A DNA stretch of 64,000 nucleotides from Adenophora triphylla var. japonica. Its lineage: Eukaryota > Streptophyta > Magnoliopsida > Asterales > Campanulaceae. Positions within the stretch are counted from its first letter, which is position 1. Every line of letters begins with the position of its first letter. The translations under genes and the position numbers were made by a program. The notes below the pieces were generated by a model. The model was not told where the DNA came from, made no database searches, and worked only from the letters and a program-made list of their open reading frames with translations. Shown here one piece after another: positions 9,607 to 22,163 of the stretch. The stretch covers positions 248,001-312,000 of the forward strand of contig JAFEMH010002566.1 in assembly GCA_022495995.1 (NCBI GenBank), in the 5' to 3' direction.

Positions 9607-10860
9607 CGTGGCGAAGAACCTAGACGTGTAGAAACCGTGTTAAACCATGATCGAGTCCCAACAAGTCGACTGAATAGGGTGTATGAAGGCTTTGAAGGTT
9701 TGAAGGTTTTGGCCAAGACACGAAAAGACCGAACACTTATCTCGCACGGGACAAGCAATCTCGTGCGAGATAACGCCACGGAAAGTCTCAATTTTCTGAT
9801 TTTAGTCCTAATTTTGGTCGGACGGAAAATCCGTTTTGGGGGTTTCTAACATTCGAAAACCAAACCTAGGGACCTAGGGGTCGAAGTAATCTCAAGTAAC
9901 ATCGAGTTTTGTGCAATAATTTTGGTGAGAAATTTTTCTCTTTAGGGACAAATCCGAAGGGACAATCATAGGGACGTTTCCGAAGGGACAATTTCGAAGC
10001 GACATATTTATTGATTTCTTTTTCATGGCTTATTGCACAAAACAAGATCTTGACAAGGGATTACAAGGACTCCAAGATCAAACCGACCGGTCATGGAGTG
10101 TCCTAAAAAGTCAATCTACATGATATGTGGCGATGCAGGGCTGGAAGGCTAGGCTCCCCGCGATATGACAATCTAGATGGATTGAATACGCGGAGTGGGA
10201 TGATCCAACTTCGGAGAGACTGGCAACTAGGTGGTTACCGTCATCCGTCCTTAGTGTGGGTCCCGGTTTTATCAAGGGTATGTAGTGCAATGACAGTTAT
10301 AATATGAGTGCGCGTGTGTGAGAGTTCAATCTAGGTGATAGAGTAAAATAGAGAGTTTTATTTTTGAAAACTAAAGAAAAATAGATAGTGGCCGCACCAA
10401 GTGGTTGCCTACGTTTCTCCCAAATTAGGAAGACTCAGGCCATCGTAGTTCCACATAAAGGAGAGAGAGAAAAATAAATAATTTAAATTACAACTCCCGA
10501 ATCCCCAATGGACCGGACTTTAATTAAATAAAACCCAATCGCACGCAGTTTATAAATAATAATCAATTATTTAAATGAAATAAAGATTCGAGTTCTACAC
10601 CTTAAGGGAGGCCTTAAGATGCGGGAACTCTGCAGATAGTGAATTCTGGGATCCCACTTGCACGTTCGGCTCTCGTCTTGGATTATGAGATGAACGGGAG
10701 AAACCAGAAAGCAACCAGATTGCCGAGGCGATATATCGCGCGAGATATGATATCTCGTGCGAGATATGCCTCATCTGAGAGCAGAAAATCGAATTTACAA
10801 TTATTTTTTTTGAAAACCTCTCTTTTAATTTTGACGCAAGTTTAAGCCTTTTAATTTTAA
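9607..10860. other. Gag-1 leader between primer-binding site and gag
   Basis: No gene seen. It carries two palindrome pairs (9736-9772 and 10731-10767), one Motif I copy, and a GGGACAA-rich stretch near 9949-10000 (GGGACAATCATAGGGACG and variants). The Gag-2 leader is collinear. Confidence 0.75.
10403..10451 (-). other. Motif I nested stem-loop, Gag-1 leader copy
   Basis: Outer stem CTACG (10409-10413) with CGTAG (10444-10448); weak inner pairing TCC/GGA. Together with the copy at 5617-5660 it brackets the internal region of the element. Confidence 0.7.
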
Positions 10861-10879
10861 GTCCCCAGCAGAGTCGCCA
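10861..10879 (-). promoter_or_regulatory. Gag-1 primer-binding site
   Basis: Minus strand TGGCGACTCTGCTGGGGAC, one base from the LTR end. It would pair with a tRNA whose 3' end is TCGCCA, compatible with tRNA-Arg as known for Tat/Ogre elements; the isoacceptor is not proven here. Gag-3 has the same site (46193-46210) and Gag-2 a mutated one. Confidence 0.85.
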
Positions 10880-10880
10880 C

Positions 10881-11934
10881 TGTAGCGTTGTGAGAATAAT
10901 TTTATCTTTTGAGTCGCCACCTATATTATTCATTTGGAAACATAGGAAAACCATTTTGAAAAGAGATTTGAGTTCGGGGCTTAGGTTATGGAATGGATAG
11001 GTCAAGGAGCATCCATTCCACCCAATCTGGAGATCGGTCTTGCTAAAGAAAAGAGAGTTTTTTAATCTTTACAATATATATATAATTAAAGAAAACAAGC
11101 AAACCCTAATCAATTTCTTGATTAGGAATGTCGGATTGTATGCTTCGAGATCGCCTTCATCGATTGAAGGTACTCTAGGCCAATCCTTTTGATGGAATTA
11201 CACCACTCTAAAAGCCAATAGAGAGAGATTGAGAAGAAGAGAGTAAAAGTATAGGAATTTACCTAGCGTTTGGGGAGTGTTTGATTTAGAACGTGGTTCT
11301 AAGATGTCTTTTCGGTCGAGAAGTGATTTGGGCAGAGTTTCGACTCAATGTGAGAGTCAAATCTTGATGCGGACAGAGCTTCGCCTCAATCCTTGATTCG
11401 GGTTTGGATGTTTGTTGATCAACAAGGTTGATAAACAAACTTTAGGTGATTTTAGGGAGGTTTTGTGAGTGATTTGAAGGAATCTTTCGTGGAGAGAAAC
11501 CAACAAATTGTGTGTGTTGTGTGAAATTCTGGACCTCTAAAATAGTGGAAGTCACCAAGTATTTATAGGGGTTTAAGAGGTAGAGGTGGAGAGGTAAAAC
11601 ACATCTAGGAAGGTTCTAGAACTCAATCATCATTGGATGACCGGATTGATAAGGTTTTATCCAGAAAAGAGGTTGAAACGGAGAAGGAGAGTGATTTCTG
11701 CACATCCTGTCGAGGGGATATCTCGCGCGAGATATGATATCTCGTGCGAGATAACTAGTCTGATGACTATTTTGTCCTCTTCAGTTGTTCCGTTAGTCAG
11801 TTAGGTCCAAAACTAACGAGGTTAGTTAGAAACTTAACGAAACATGACGAAACTGATATGCTTTCATCAAAACATAAAAGAGAGACGAAGAGTAGTGTAA
11901 TCATGAATTATTGGTTCAGAATGGGGTGTCTACA
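10881..11934 (-). repeat. Gag-1 5' LTR
   Basis: 1054 bp, nearly identical to 4475-5528; I count about 8 substitutions and no indels. TATA box at 11560-11567. The palindrome pair lies upstream of the TATA box, in U3. The TSD CCTGC follows at 11935-11939. Confidence 0.95.
11560..11567 (-). promoter_or_regulatory. TATA box of the Gag-1 5' LTR
   Basis: TATAAATA on the minus strand, about 370 bases inside the LTR start. The same box is at 5154-5161 in the 3' LTR and at 29410-29417 and 23295-23302 in Gag-2. Confidence 0.7.
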
Positions 11935-13304
11935 CCTGCATCTACAAAAGTTAGAAAAGATTGATGTGCCAAATGAAATTTAGTAAAATTGACAAAATGT
12001 GATAGGGGATAGTGAGTACCTGAGGACATAGAATGTCCTGATGAACATGCTAAGGGGATAACCTAAGCAATGTTTGTGTTCCCAACTCATATTCATCAAA
12101 GTTATACCGTGTCAAATGTGTCTTATGACGATGACCTCGACCCAAATTTTTAACTTCAGTTGCTTGTTATGTCGACAATGCATTGCCATGGGGTGAGTCA
12201 GGTACTTCCATAGCCGAATGCTCAAGCACCAATTGTCTGTCAATGTGCCCACTGTCATTAATTCCATCATCACTAACCAATGTGTTTGGTTCCCATACAA
12301 GTAGCTGGAGGGGGTGATACAACATTCGTGGCAAAAGGGAACTTGTTTTCATAAAAAACTACAGCATGTGATACGAAATATATGTGATTATCCAGATCAT
12401 ATAATAGCCATCCTTTCTTGCCAAACATATACCCCAAGAAAATACACCGCCCACTATAACTTGCGAGTTTATCATTGTCTATTCGGGATAAATGAGCATA
12501 ACACAGAGATCCAAACACACGGATATTTTTATACAAAGGCAACTTACCAAAAAGAATCTCATAGGGAGTTTTTCCAGACAATAACTTTGATAGAGTCCTA
12601 TATTAATTAGGTAACCAGTAGACAAAACACATTCCCCTATAATTTAATTAGTAAACTAGCTTGAAATCTTAATGCCCGAGCTATGTTTAAGATATGCATA
12701 TGTTTTTGATATAACCTTCCATTCTGATGGGATGTGCGTACGCACGTAGTGTGGTGCATAATCCCATTCCCCGCAAAGAATTTATCTAGACAAGTGAACT
12801 CCATCCCATTATCAGTGCGTATTACTTTAACCTTTTTCCCAAACTAACGCTCTATCATGACCAAATAATTTTTTCAAAAGACGCGGACCATCATCTTTTG
12901 TACGCATTAATATATCCACACGACATAAGAACAATCATGAACAACATTTAAAAAAGTACCTTGCACCACAAGAAGCTAGCGTTCTATAATTACCCTAAAG
13001 ATCACAATGAATCAATTCAAAAGGTTCAATATCATTATTCTCGCTGACTAAAAACTTATCCCATGTTTGTTTTTCTCAACAACAAATCTCACAAACATAT
13101 TTACTACGACTACTATTACTAAGAAAAGGCAATAATTAAACTATCCTAACCTTTGGTGCCACAACGGATGTTTGCTAAAACACTTTGAATTGTTGACTTG
13201 TGATTCCTTAACCGATTCCTTCAAGTAATGTAGCACCCTTTTTTTCACCCCCACCAGTGAACGTCCTCGAGGCTCATCTTATATAACACAAATTTTTGTC
13301 AATA
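11935..13304 (-). pseudogene. Cop-1 integrase and RT N-terminus (pseudogene)
   Basis: The clearest part (12273-12581) reads SGKTPYEILFGKLPLYKNIR then VFGSLCYAHLSRIDNDKLAS and CIFLGYMFGKKGWLLYDL, the usual C-terminal end of a copia integrase. Toward 13250, broken frames give ...KCFSKHPLWHQRLG (gag-pre-integrase) and pieces of the catalytic core. Stops and frameshifts are frequent. The block ends at AAGTC, the target site of Cop-2; the protease side continues at 31083. Confidence 0.8.
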
Positions 13305-13309
13305 AAGTC

Positions 13310-14289
13310 TGAAATTGTCACGGCCAGAATCACAAGTAATATCCAAGGTGATAACAGCACCAATGATTGGGATAGCACACACACACTTCGAAAATAAAAA
13401 CAATTTTGTAAAAGAGATTGCAGTGGAATAATAACACCAAAATTGTTTTTCTCAAGTTATATAAATAATATAACTTGAGGATGCCTCTTAGGCAAGACTT
13501 TATCACTTTATAAAAGAATTACACAAAGCCGAAATGATTCCTAAGACTTAATACAATGTATGCTCCATGGAACAAGAGATAAAGAACGAAATCCAATCAT
13601 AGCCTATACACAACTTGATACCAAGGTAATCAAGTGCGTAATTACAAGAGAGGATGGATGAAAAGAACCAAACAAAGAACTCTATCTCTCTATGCTTCGA
13701 AGGTGTGTATAATTGGCAAATATTGGCATATCTTTAAATGAATCCTTCCAAGCATATTTATACCCTTCAATTACTTGAAGGCTACTCAAATAAACAGTCT
13801 TGGGGCTGTCTTGGATGTTGAGGTAGAGTGGGAAAGTGGTTGGTGTGTTCCTCAATTCAAGCGCCCACTTTCCTCAAAAATAGCAACCGTGTGCTTGATC
13901 TCCAAGCTCATGCTTCAACGCCTTGTACTCCCAAGATTTCTCCATGTTGTACACTTTTTGAATCAGCAACAACTCCTTAGAATAAGTCTTCCCACGTTTT
14001 TAATGTTGTTGACACAAAGACGCTCTTGGAACGGTTTATGCATAAAATGTTATTTATGCATAAATCTTTCTTTTCCAATTTCCACCATGTTTCTAGCTCA
14101 TTTTCCAATTATATTGCACCTGAAATATGGACATACACCATACACTATACAGATTATATTAGCACATTAGTACATAAATTAATAAACCAGAAATGTACAA
14201 CTATATAAATTCCAGAACAGGAAATCATCTGAGATATCATCTGGAATCTGGGAAATTATTCAGGATATCACCTGCGTTTTACACTAACA
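13310..14289 (-). repeat. Cop-2 3' LTR
   Basis: 980 bp; starts TGTTAGTGTAAAACGC at 14289 and ends GTGACAATTTCA at 13310. TATA box (TATAAATA, minus strand) at 13755-13762. It has about 15 bases near 13690-13705 that the partner lacks. Confidence 0.93.
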
Positions 14290-14306
14290 ATCTCCCCCTT
14301 AGTTGG
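14290..14306 (-). promoter_or_regulatory. Cop-2 polypurine tract
   Basis: Minus strand AACTAAGGGGGAGAT directly before the 3' LTR start TGTTAG. Confidence 0.85.
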
Positions 14307-14723
14307 ATATTTCTTCTCAAATCTAATGTGCTGCATACCTGCATTTTGTCAGTCCATAAACAGAGCATAGAGCATAGAAACAAAGTATAACATCTCCACG
14401 AAAAATTAACTCCCCTTAATGAAGGAGCCAATCTAAACAATGATTTATCAACATAAACTAATTTATTTCAAATTTAACAAGTTTTCGAAATAAACTAAGC
14501 TAAAAACAAAAACCATAAACCATCGTAGCAAAATAACATCCAAGCAAAAACTACCTAATAAATTAGTGTTTTAAAAATAAACCATCTAAAGTGTTTTTGA
14601 AACCAACATGAACAAAATAAAAAGTAAATTGTTTAGAAACCACATCACCAAATCAAAAGAAATTGTTTAGGACACCACAAACCAAATCCACCATCAGTAG
14701 TGGCAACATCAACCTTCAGGTAT
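14307..14723. other. Cop-2 stretch between envelope-like ORF and polypurine tract
   Basis: A/T-rich, no gene or repeat recognised. Confidence 0.6.
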
Positions 14724-16659
14724 TCAGTTTTCTTCTTCTTCAAACTCCTCTTCTTCTTCTTCCTCCTGATCTCCATCCCTATCACCTCCACCATCACTTG
14801 GACCAGCACTGGTGGTAGCACCTGCAGTAGCACCAGCTCCAGAAGATGTAGCAGCAGCACATCCTCCCCCTATTTGGGAAGAAATTTCATCAATAAAAGT
14901 ATCAGTTGCCTGCTTAATCTTGGCCCACCCCTCAACGAGTTCTCCAATTGCACTTGATTGTTTGTGCAAGAAATTTAGCACTATCGTCTTTGGGATTGAT
15001 GGAGAAGTGCTGCCCAGAAGATTGATCATATTAGACAGAATACTTGCAACATCAGTTCCGACAAAAGTATTAGGGGCAACACTTGGGGAAGCACTTGGGA
15101 TATCACGTGAGATAGTACCAGGAAGAACAGAAACAGAACCAATAGTTTCATCAGATTTTTTCCATGGAAGGTCCTTTGTATACCTATTCCCTTTCTTCAG
15201 TTGGGTTCAACGATATAATACTCAGGTTCAGAGGTGAAAGAATCAGAGGCTTCTATAGGCAAGGATTGAAAGATTAAAACTTTGAAGATTAAGAAGGATA
15301 GGGGAAAAAGGTAATGTTCATTTCTTTCTTTCTACCCCATGAAGCTAAGTGTTTGAACACTAATCTTCCAAAGTTAATCCTATAGTTTTTACCCAATCTG
15401 TACAAACATTAGCATGCTCCAAAGTAACAATAGGTTCATTTGTAGTAGGGAGCCAATTAAAAATGCAAAGCTTGTGAAGCACAGAGTACAGAGAGGTAAG
15501 CCTTGAAGCATGATGCTTTTCCTTTAAAGGCCATGACTGGATTTTGTTGTGGGTGAGGAACTTAACCATTTCATCCCTATTAACCCTAATGCTCTTGTCA
15601 TCTAAATTTGGGAGGCCTGGAACTTTGTTAATGATCGAAGGAGTAAACGAATACACCTTACCCCTCACAAAAACTTTCCCATATTTCTCAGACCCTTCAT
15701 TATCCAAATGAGCATGTAGGTTAGCAAAAAAAGTTTCTCACCACACTCTCAACAAAGACTGAGGCATGATTATTTGCCTTAAAGAAATTCATGTCCTTTA
15801 AAAACTGAACCATCCCTTCCTTTTCTAACTGTTCCTCATAAATATGCTTTTCTTTTAACAATTTCTTACTTAAATTGTTAAGCCAAAACTCCATGTTTTC
15901 CTTCTTATAAAATTCCAAAGTAAGAAACGGTTTTGGAAAAGCATTATCCTCTTCAGTATGAACAAACTCATCACCAGAAAATTCATGATCAATAGGAAAA
16001 GATTTTGTAGGAACAAAGGAGAGGGTAGGTGTTACCTCAGATGATATCCTCTTCTTGGTAGCACCCTTGGTAGCACTCACTGAAACTTTGGTCTTGCCCT
16101 TTCTCTTCTGAAAATCAGACAAAGTTTCCTCCTCTTCAACATCCACCCAGACATTGAAAGAGTCCACAGAAGGTTCTTTCTCCTTGTTAGCATCAAAATT
16201 CTCATCACTCACATGAGGTGATGACATTTCTAAGGAACTTTCTGAAACTTCAACCGGATCAGAGGTAGTATTTGATGTCGCCTTGGACCTTATAGACCTG
16301 ATTCGGTTGGAGGACCACCTCTTAGCAACTTGAGGAGACAACTTGGATGAGGGAGCTTTCCTTTTCCTTTTCTCTTTAGGTTCGGCTGGGATGAGAGTAA
16401 CCTTGGGAATGCCTTGATCAAAGGATGAAACAAGAGCAGCAGCTGGAACTACAGCCATTATGTGAGGAGAAGAGCTTGGTCTAATCAAGGGTGAAGTCTC
16501 AATGGCTACACGAGAGGCTGCACTTGGGGCAATGCTAGGAGATATGTCCATTTGGTCGGTGTTTGAGGGTTCGGTGTTGGTTTTGGATGGAGAAGCCATG
16601 GTATTTTTTTGGAATGTTTTTGGAACGAGTTTTGACCTAGGTTGGGAGAAAGACGACAA
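14724..16659 (-). pseudogene. Envelope-like third ORF of Cop-2 (broken)
   Basis: Begins near 16659 (an internal ATG, MASPSKTNTEPS, may be the true start) with a low-complexity Ser/Pro/Thr/Lys-rich part. About residue 230 onward (FLTLEFYKKENMEFWLNNL) it becomes ordered. The open frame ends at 15721, and a one-base shift in a seven-T run (plus 15727-15733) restores NLHAHLDNEGSEKYGKVFV, continuing to a stop at 15360. This second part resembles the 'putative plant transposon protein' domain found in SIRE-type env-like ORFs. A further piece (15029-14724) has a helix-forming stretch and ends in a run of glutamates. No clear signal peptide or membrane helix is seen, so a surface role is only a name. 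Confidence 0.65.
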
Positions 16660-17859
16660 CGCTGAAAGAGGTTAAAAAGAGGAGAGAGAGACGGTTAGAA
16701 AGATAAGAGGAGTTAGAGAGAAAATAGGAAGATTAAAGAGGAAGAAGTGGATTGGGAACAAAGAATAAAATTGATTTGACATGTTTAAAACCCATCCCAT
16801 CTTAAATCCTATAAATCCTCTCAATATTCCTACATTAAAAAACTCCTAATTAACCTTAACCACTCATTTTTATAAACCCCAACAATCCAAATTAACAACC
16901 GCCTGGCTGTTTTAAAAAAAATTAAATTTTTTTTAAGTAAAACGAAAATAATAGAAAAGAAATAATAAGTAAACAAAATTTTTGTAACCATATCCGAAAA
17001 TTATGAGAGCAAATATCAACATAATAACGATTAGTTACTCAACAAGGTTTACTAAAATTAAAGAAAACTTGTTGAAGACGTTTTCAAAATCATAAACTCT
17101 TTAGTTAAAAAGACTTTCTGATTTTTAAAAATTAATCAACAAATTTCGAAAATAAGAAATAAAAAAAACTAACATAGTACATATTAATATTAATGTGTTA
17201 AGGTAATGATGGTAACACCTAGGATAACACATGTGATATAAATCCACTTGATAAATATTTTTCAAGCATTTCAGGCATAACAAGCTTAGCCATTTTCAGG
17301 CACTTCAGGCATAACAAGCTGAGCAATTTTCATGCACTTTAGGCATAACAAGCCTATTTTTTTTAGTACATTGCTTGTTATATAAGATCAATACACTTCT
17401 TTAAACAAAGAAGCATCGTAGTAACGAGCTTCGTGCCTCAAATTTTATTTCACGTGTAAAGATAAAGTGATTTATGCCTTTCAAGTAGGGTACACTGTAG
17501 TAGCGAACTCCATGTCCCTAATATTAAGCATAGATCACCTCATACATTCTCATTGGCAAGAGTACATCATTGCAGCGAACACCATGCCCCGAGCTCGAGA
17601 GAATAGTATGAAAAATAATAGCCTTTTTGCCTTTTATTTATCACAAAACATCATAAGTGACTTCGTCACTTTAAGCACAGGAAGGGGAGTGATATCAAAC
17701 ATGTTAACCCAAGTAATATCCTACCATAACAAAAAGGTTAGCATGTGCCACGGTCAGAACTAAGCTAACCAGATTAAAAGAATATAAAATCATTTTTTTA
17801 AATAAACAAAAAAATACACTAATATACAAGTGTTACCCTGAGTGATTACATCACCTGGG
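16660..17859. other. Cop-2 spacer between pol and third ORF
   Basis: A/T-rich non-coding DNA. At 17265-17360 an imperfect 35-40 bp repeat with TTCAGGCATAACAAGC occurs three times. It may hold the splice acceptor for the third ORF message, but no site can be assigned. Confidence 0.6.
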
Positions 17860-19600
17860 GTAGCACTGACAAACAGACTCAGAGATTACAAAGACCAAGA
17901 GATCTTTTCAAACTAGAAAATCTCTCGTGGTCTAAGGCCTTGGTAAAGATATCAGCCAGTTGAAACTTAGTATCAATATGATCAATGTTAATTAGGCCTT
18001 TATCTACCATATCTCTAAGAAAATGATGACGTATATCTATGTGCTTAGTACGGGAATGCTAAACAGGGTTTTTTACAATGTTGATAGCACTCAAATTATC
18101 ATAGTACATAGTCAAGGAATTACTCTCTAGGCCATAATCATCTAGCATATGTTTTAGCCAAATAAGTTGTGAGCAACAAACTACCAGCTGCAACATACTC
18201 AGATTCAGCCGTGAAAAGAGAGACACAATTTTGTTTACGACTATAGCATGATACTAAATTATTACCCAAGTAAAAACACCACCCACTAGTACTCTTCCTA
18301 TCATCCATATCCCCCGCTCAATCCGAGTCGCTAAAGCCTACCAAATTAGTGTTAGTATCCTTACTAAACCACATCCCTAATTCACTTGTTCCCGAAATAT
18401 ATTTAATTATTTTTTTTGACAGAATTAAGGTGGGAGCCTTTAGGATTGGCTTGATAACGTGCACAGACGCACAGGCTAAACATGATATCAAGATGACTAG
18501 AAGTAAGATAGAGAAGGCTACCTATCATGGAACGATATAAAGTAGGATCAACATCCTCACCTACTTGGTCACTACCAAGTTTAAGAGATGAACACATAGG
18601 GATTTTCAAACTCTTTGCCCCTTCCAACCCAAACCGTTTCACTAAGCTTTTTGCATACTTGCTTTGTGAGATAAATATCCCTTCACTAGATTGTTTCACC
18701 TGCAAGCCTAAGAAGAAAGTTAACTCACCAATCATGCTCATTTCAAATGTTAAAGTCATAGCCTCTACAAAATCTTTTAAACAAGTTTGAGAAGTAGAGC
18801 CATAGACTATGTCATCAACATAGATTTGAACAATGATTGTTTCCTTTCCATGCCTTAGAATGAATAAAGTCCTATCTGCTTCACCTCTTGTAAAACTATA
18901 TTCAAGTAAGAAAGAGGTTAAGCGACCATACCACGCACGTGGACCTTGTTTCAAGCCATATAAAGCTTTATCAAGTCTATATACGTGGTTTGGTAGATGA
19001 GGATCTTCAAATCCTTTTGGTGTTCAACATAAATTTCTTTTTTTAAATAACCATTTAAAAAGGCAGCTTTAACATCCATTTGAAACAAGGTAATTTTTAG
19101 ATAACAAGCTATTGCCAAGAGGAGTCTTATGGATTCTACTCTAGCAACGGGAGCAAAGGTCTCATCAAAGTCAACACCTTCAATTTGGGTGTAACCTTGA
19201 GTTACGAGACGAGCTTTGTTCCGAATAATATTTCCTTACTCGTCCGATTAATTTTTGAAAATCCATTTTGTACCAATTACATTAGTGTTAATGGGACGTG
19301 GTACTAAACACCAAACTTCTTTACGAGCAAATTGTTCAAGATCCTCTTGCATGACATGTATCCAAAAATTATCTTTTAAAGCTTCAGAAATATTTGTGGG
19401 TTCTAAAGAGGAAACAAAACAGGAATATTTTACCTTATGGTATGTGGTGGACATGCACACATACCTCACCATTTCACGGTTACTAAAAGACTCATTGTTC
19501 CTTGTTCGTAACCCTTCATTTGCTTCTCTAATAATCTGAGAAGAAGGATGATCTCTTCTGATCCTAGCTGGTGGATCCCTTCTTAAATCTCCATGCACAT
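17860..19600 (-). pseudogene. Cop-2 reverse transcriptase and RNase H (pseudogene)
   Basis: Minus strand, several frames. N-terminal RT: SEALKDNFWIHVMQEDLEQF and VWCLVPRPINTNVIGTKWIF (19248-19598); then [19 protein letters not shown] and [11 protein letters not shown] near 19027-19170 in a shifted frame; then an open stretch 18403-18954 with the catalytic IVQIYVDDIVYGS and GELTFFLGLQVKQ. RNase H follows to about 17890 (SWCFY/SESEYVA-type blocks) ending ADIFTKALDHERF. The frame breaks around 18955-19248 and in RNase H make it inactive. Confidence 0.88.
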
Positions 19601-19751
19601 CAGTATTATCATCAGCTTGTTCGTCATTCTCAGTTGATGGACTAGCATCAGGTGATACCAGAGATGATATCCCTTCAGTTGGTGATATCGGAGATGATAT
19701 CCCTTCAGTGGCAACACTCTGGTCAGCACATGTGGTATCACTTGCTTTAAT

Positions 19752-22163
19752 TTATTCATCTAGCTCTTCCAGCAATATCAATGGAGATTCCTGCACTCCA
19801 TCACTTGTAACACTTGCTAAGTCATCAAAAACAATGTTAAATGATTCTTGTATGGTCTTTAACCTAAGGATATAAACTCTATATGCTCGACTATCCTGAG
19901 CATACCCAAGAAATATAGCCGTATCACTTTTAGAGTCAAAGTTGGCTAAGTAATCCCGATCATTTAGAACAAAACACACACACCCAAACATATGAAAATA
20001 ATGAACTTTTGGTATTCTACCATTCAAAATTTCATAAGGTGTCATTGTAATACCGGGTCTTAGAAAAACTCTATTGGCCGTGTGGCAAGCCGTGTTTAAG
20101 GCCTCAGCCCAAAATCTTTTTGAAATTCTTTTTGAAAACAACATCACATGGGCCATTTCAAGTAAGGTCCTATTTTTTCTTTCAGCCACCCCATTTTGTT
20201 GAGGTGTTTTAGGAGCAAAAAAATCATGTTGAATTCCTTTTAATTCACAAAAGGTTGGAAACAAAGAATTATCAAACTCCTTTCCATGGTCAGACCTTAT
20301 TCGCATGATAAGAGCACAAAACATGTTTTTGATTTTAGCATGTAAGACCTTAAACTTTTCAAAAGTTTCAGATTTTTCTTTCAAAAAATACACCCAAGTA
20401 AATCTAGAAAAATCATCAACTATGACAAAAGTATATCTCTTACCTCCTAAGCTTTCTACCTCAACTGGATCCATTAAATCCATATGCACAAGTTGGAAAC
20501 AGTGAGTTGTTCCAGAGTACTCCTCATAATGTTGAGTAGCACTATGGGCAACACGTGTCTGTTTACCTTTGAGACAATCTTCACATATGATTTTCTTAGT
20601 TATGTCCAGACTTGGTATACCACTTATAGCTTCAGCTTTAATAAGTTTTACAATGTTACGAAAATGGACATGACCCAACTTTTGATGCCACAAGGTAGCA
20701 TCATCAATTCTAACAGAATGACACACTTGTTTATCCTCAACAAGATAACAGTTATTACTTGACCTAGTACCCGACATAACACAGTTATTGGTACAATAAA
20801 AAACTTCACAAGTGTTTTTATTTAATTTCACTTCAAGATTGTCATCACAAAATTGGCTAATACTAATTAAATTAGTTACAAGTCCATCAACATACAAAGC
20901 ATTTTTCAAAGCAGGAAATCCAGGTATATTTAAAATGCCTTTTCCTACTATATTACTCTTGCCACCACCACCATATGTTACACTACCACCTTGAATAGGT
21001 TCATATTCCTTTAAAAATATTTTTGTTCTCGTCATGTGACGTGAACAATCACTATCAAAATACCATGAACCTTCAACATTATTTTTTAAGGCAGTGTAAA
21101 TAATATCACATCTCATGTTAGACTTAGGTTTCCATGCTTTCCTACTTCGATAATATATCTTCTGACTGTAAGTGATATCTGACGTGCTAGGCAACACTTC
21201 AGGTAGCACTGAAGAACTATTTTTCAAATGTCCAGTAGAGTAACAATAGTTATAAACTTTCACTTTGTCAGAAGACTTATCAGAAGACAATAGTTCAACA
21301 TTATCTCTTTCTTTAACAAAAACTATTTTATCTTCCCTATTAGCCAAAGTAGATGTAATAGCATTTAAAGACTCTTGAAAACCCATACCTGCCTTGAGTG
21401 GTTTTCTCAACCCAAGAATTTCATCCAGTTTGGAAGAACTCGTGCTGAGTTTCTTAAAGGTGACCTCGGCTAGAGTAAGCTTAGCCTTGACTTTATCTAG
21501 CTCCACATCCTTCTTTGTGAGTTGAACTTCCAATCTAGTCAAGCCATCAGTCAGATTTTGAACTTCTTTGGACAGAGACACCACCTTCTTGTTCTCTTTC
21601 TTCCATTCATCAACCAATTCTTTGCAAAGGTCCTTAAGACCGCAAATGAGTTCATCCTTGCTGAACTCAATACTTTGTTCACCCTCTTGTGAACTACCTG
21701 CATCCATGTTAACAGAACTCACAAAACAAACAGCATTTATTAATTTAAAATCTGTATACCTGCAGGATGATATCTCAGGTTCTATCCCAGCTTGGATATC
21801 ACATGAGGTATCACTGACAGTGTCTGAGTCACAATTTGTGACCACCATTGCTGTTTGATCTGAGTCTTCAGATTGGTTGGTCTCCTCATCTTCATTGTCA
21901 CTGAGGGATACCCATAGGTTCTTACCCATCTTCCTTAGAGTGTTAGCACACTCGTTAGAGTAATGACCCCACCCAAAACATGCGTGACATTGAATTGGTT
22001 CAAGGTACTTCGGATAAGATCTAGATTGATCTGATGATGCTCTTCTTATGGGACCACCTTTTTTAGTAGATGGAAATGACCTCTTCGGCATTAAATTGTA
22101 CACCTTGGTTTGTTGCTCTTTAGCCTTAACCTGCACATTTTCTTTGTTAAACTTTCGTAACAT
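19752..22163 (-). pseudogene. Cop-2 nucleocapsid, protease and integrase (long open remnant)
   Basis: 803 codons open. A zinc knuckle CHACFGWGHYSNEC is at residues 59-72. A Glu/Lys-rich coiled-coil stretch runs about 160-270. The protease active site near 370 reads YFDSDCSRHMT, where the third active-site residue is Asp instead of the usual Gly (DSG). The gag-pre-integrase block is LWHQKLGHVHFRNIVKL with CEDCLKGK. The integrase core shows Asp in LVHMDLMDPVE, Asp in RSDHGKEFDN and Glu in QQNGVAERKNRT. The stop at 19752 separates it from the RT. It joins gag by a frameshift near 22130. The altered protease and the breaks argue against function. Confidence 0.88.

Larger units (their letters stand above)
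4475..11934 (-). mobile_element. Gag-1: complete gag-only LTR retrotransposon, 7460 bp
   Basis: Two LTRs of 1054 bp begin TGTAGACACC and end CGCTACA on the minus strand, flanked by a perfect 5-bp duplication CCTGC (4470-4474 and 11935-11939). Between them lie a primer-binding site, one intact gag ORF, a minisatellite and a polypurine tract. No protease, RT, RNase H or integrase sequence is visible, so it is non-autonomous and matches the plant class called TR-GAG. Gag sequence and the tRNA site point to the Tat branch of Ty3/gypsy. About 8 differences between LTRs by eye mark a recent insertion. It sits in the Cop-1 RT. Confidence 0.93.
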
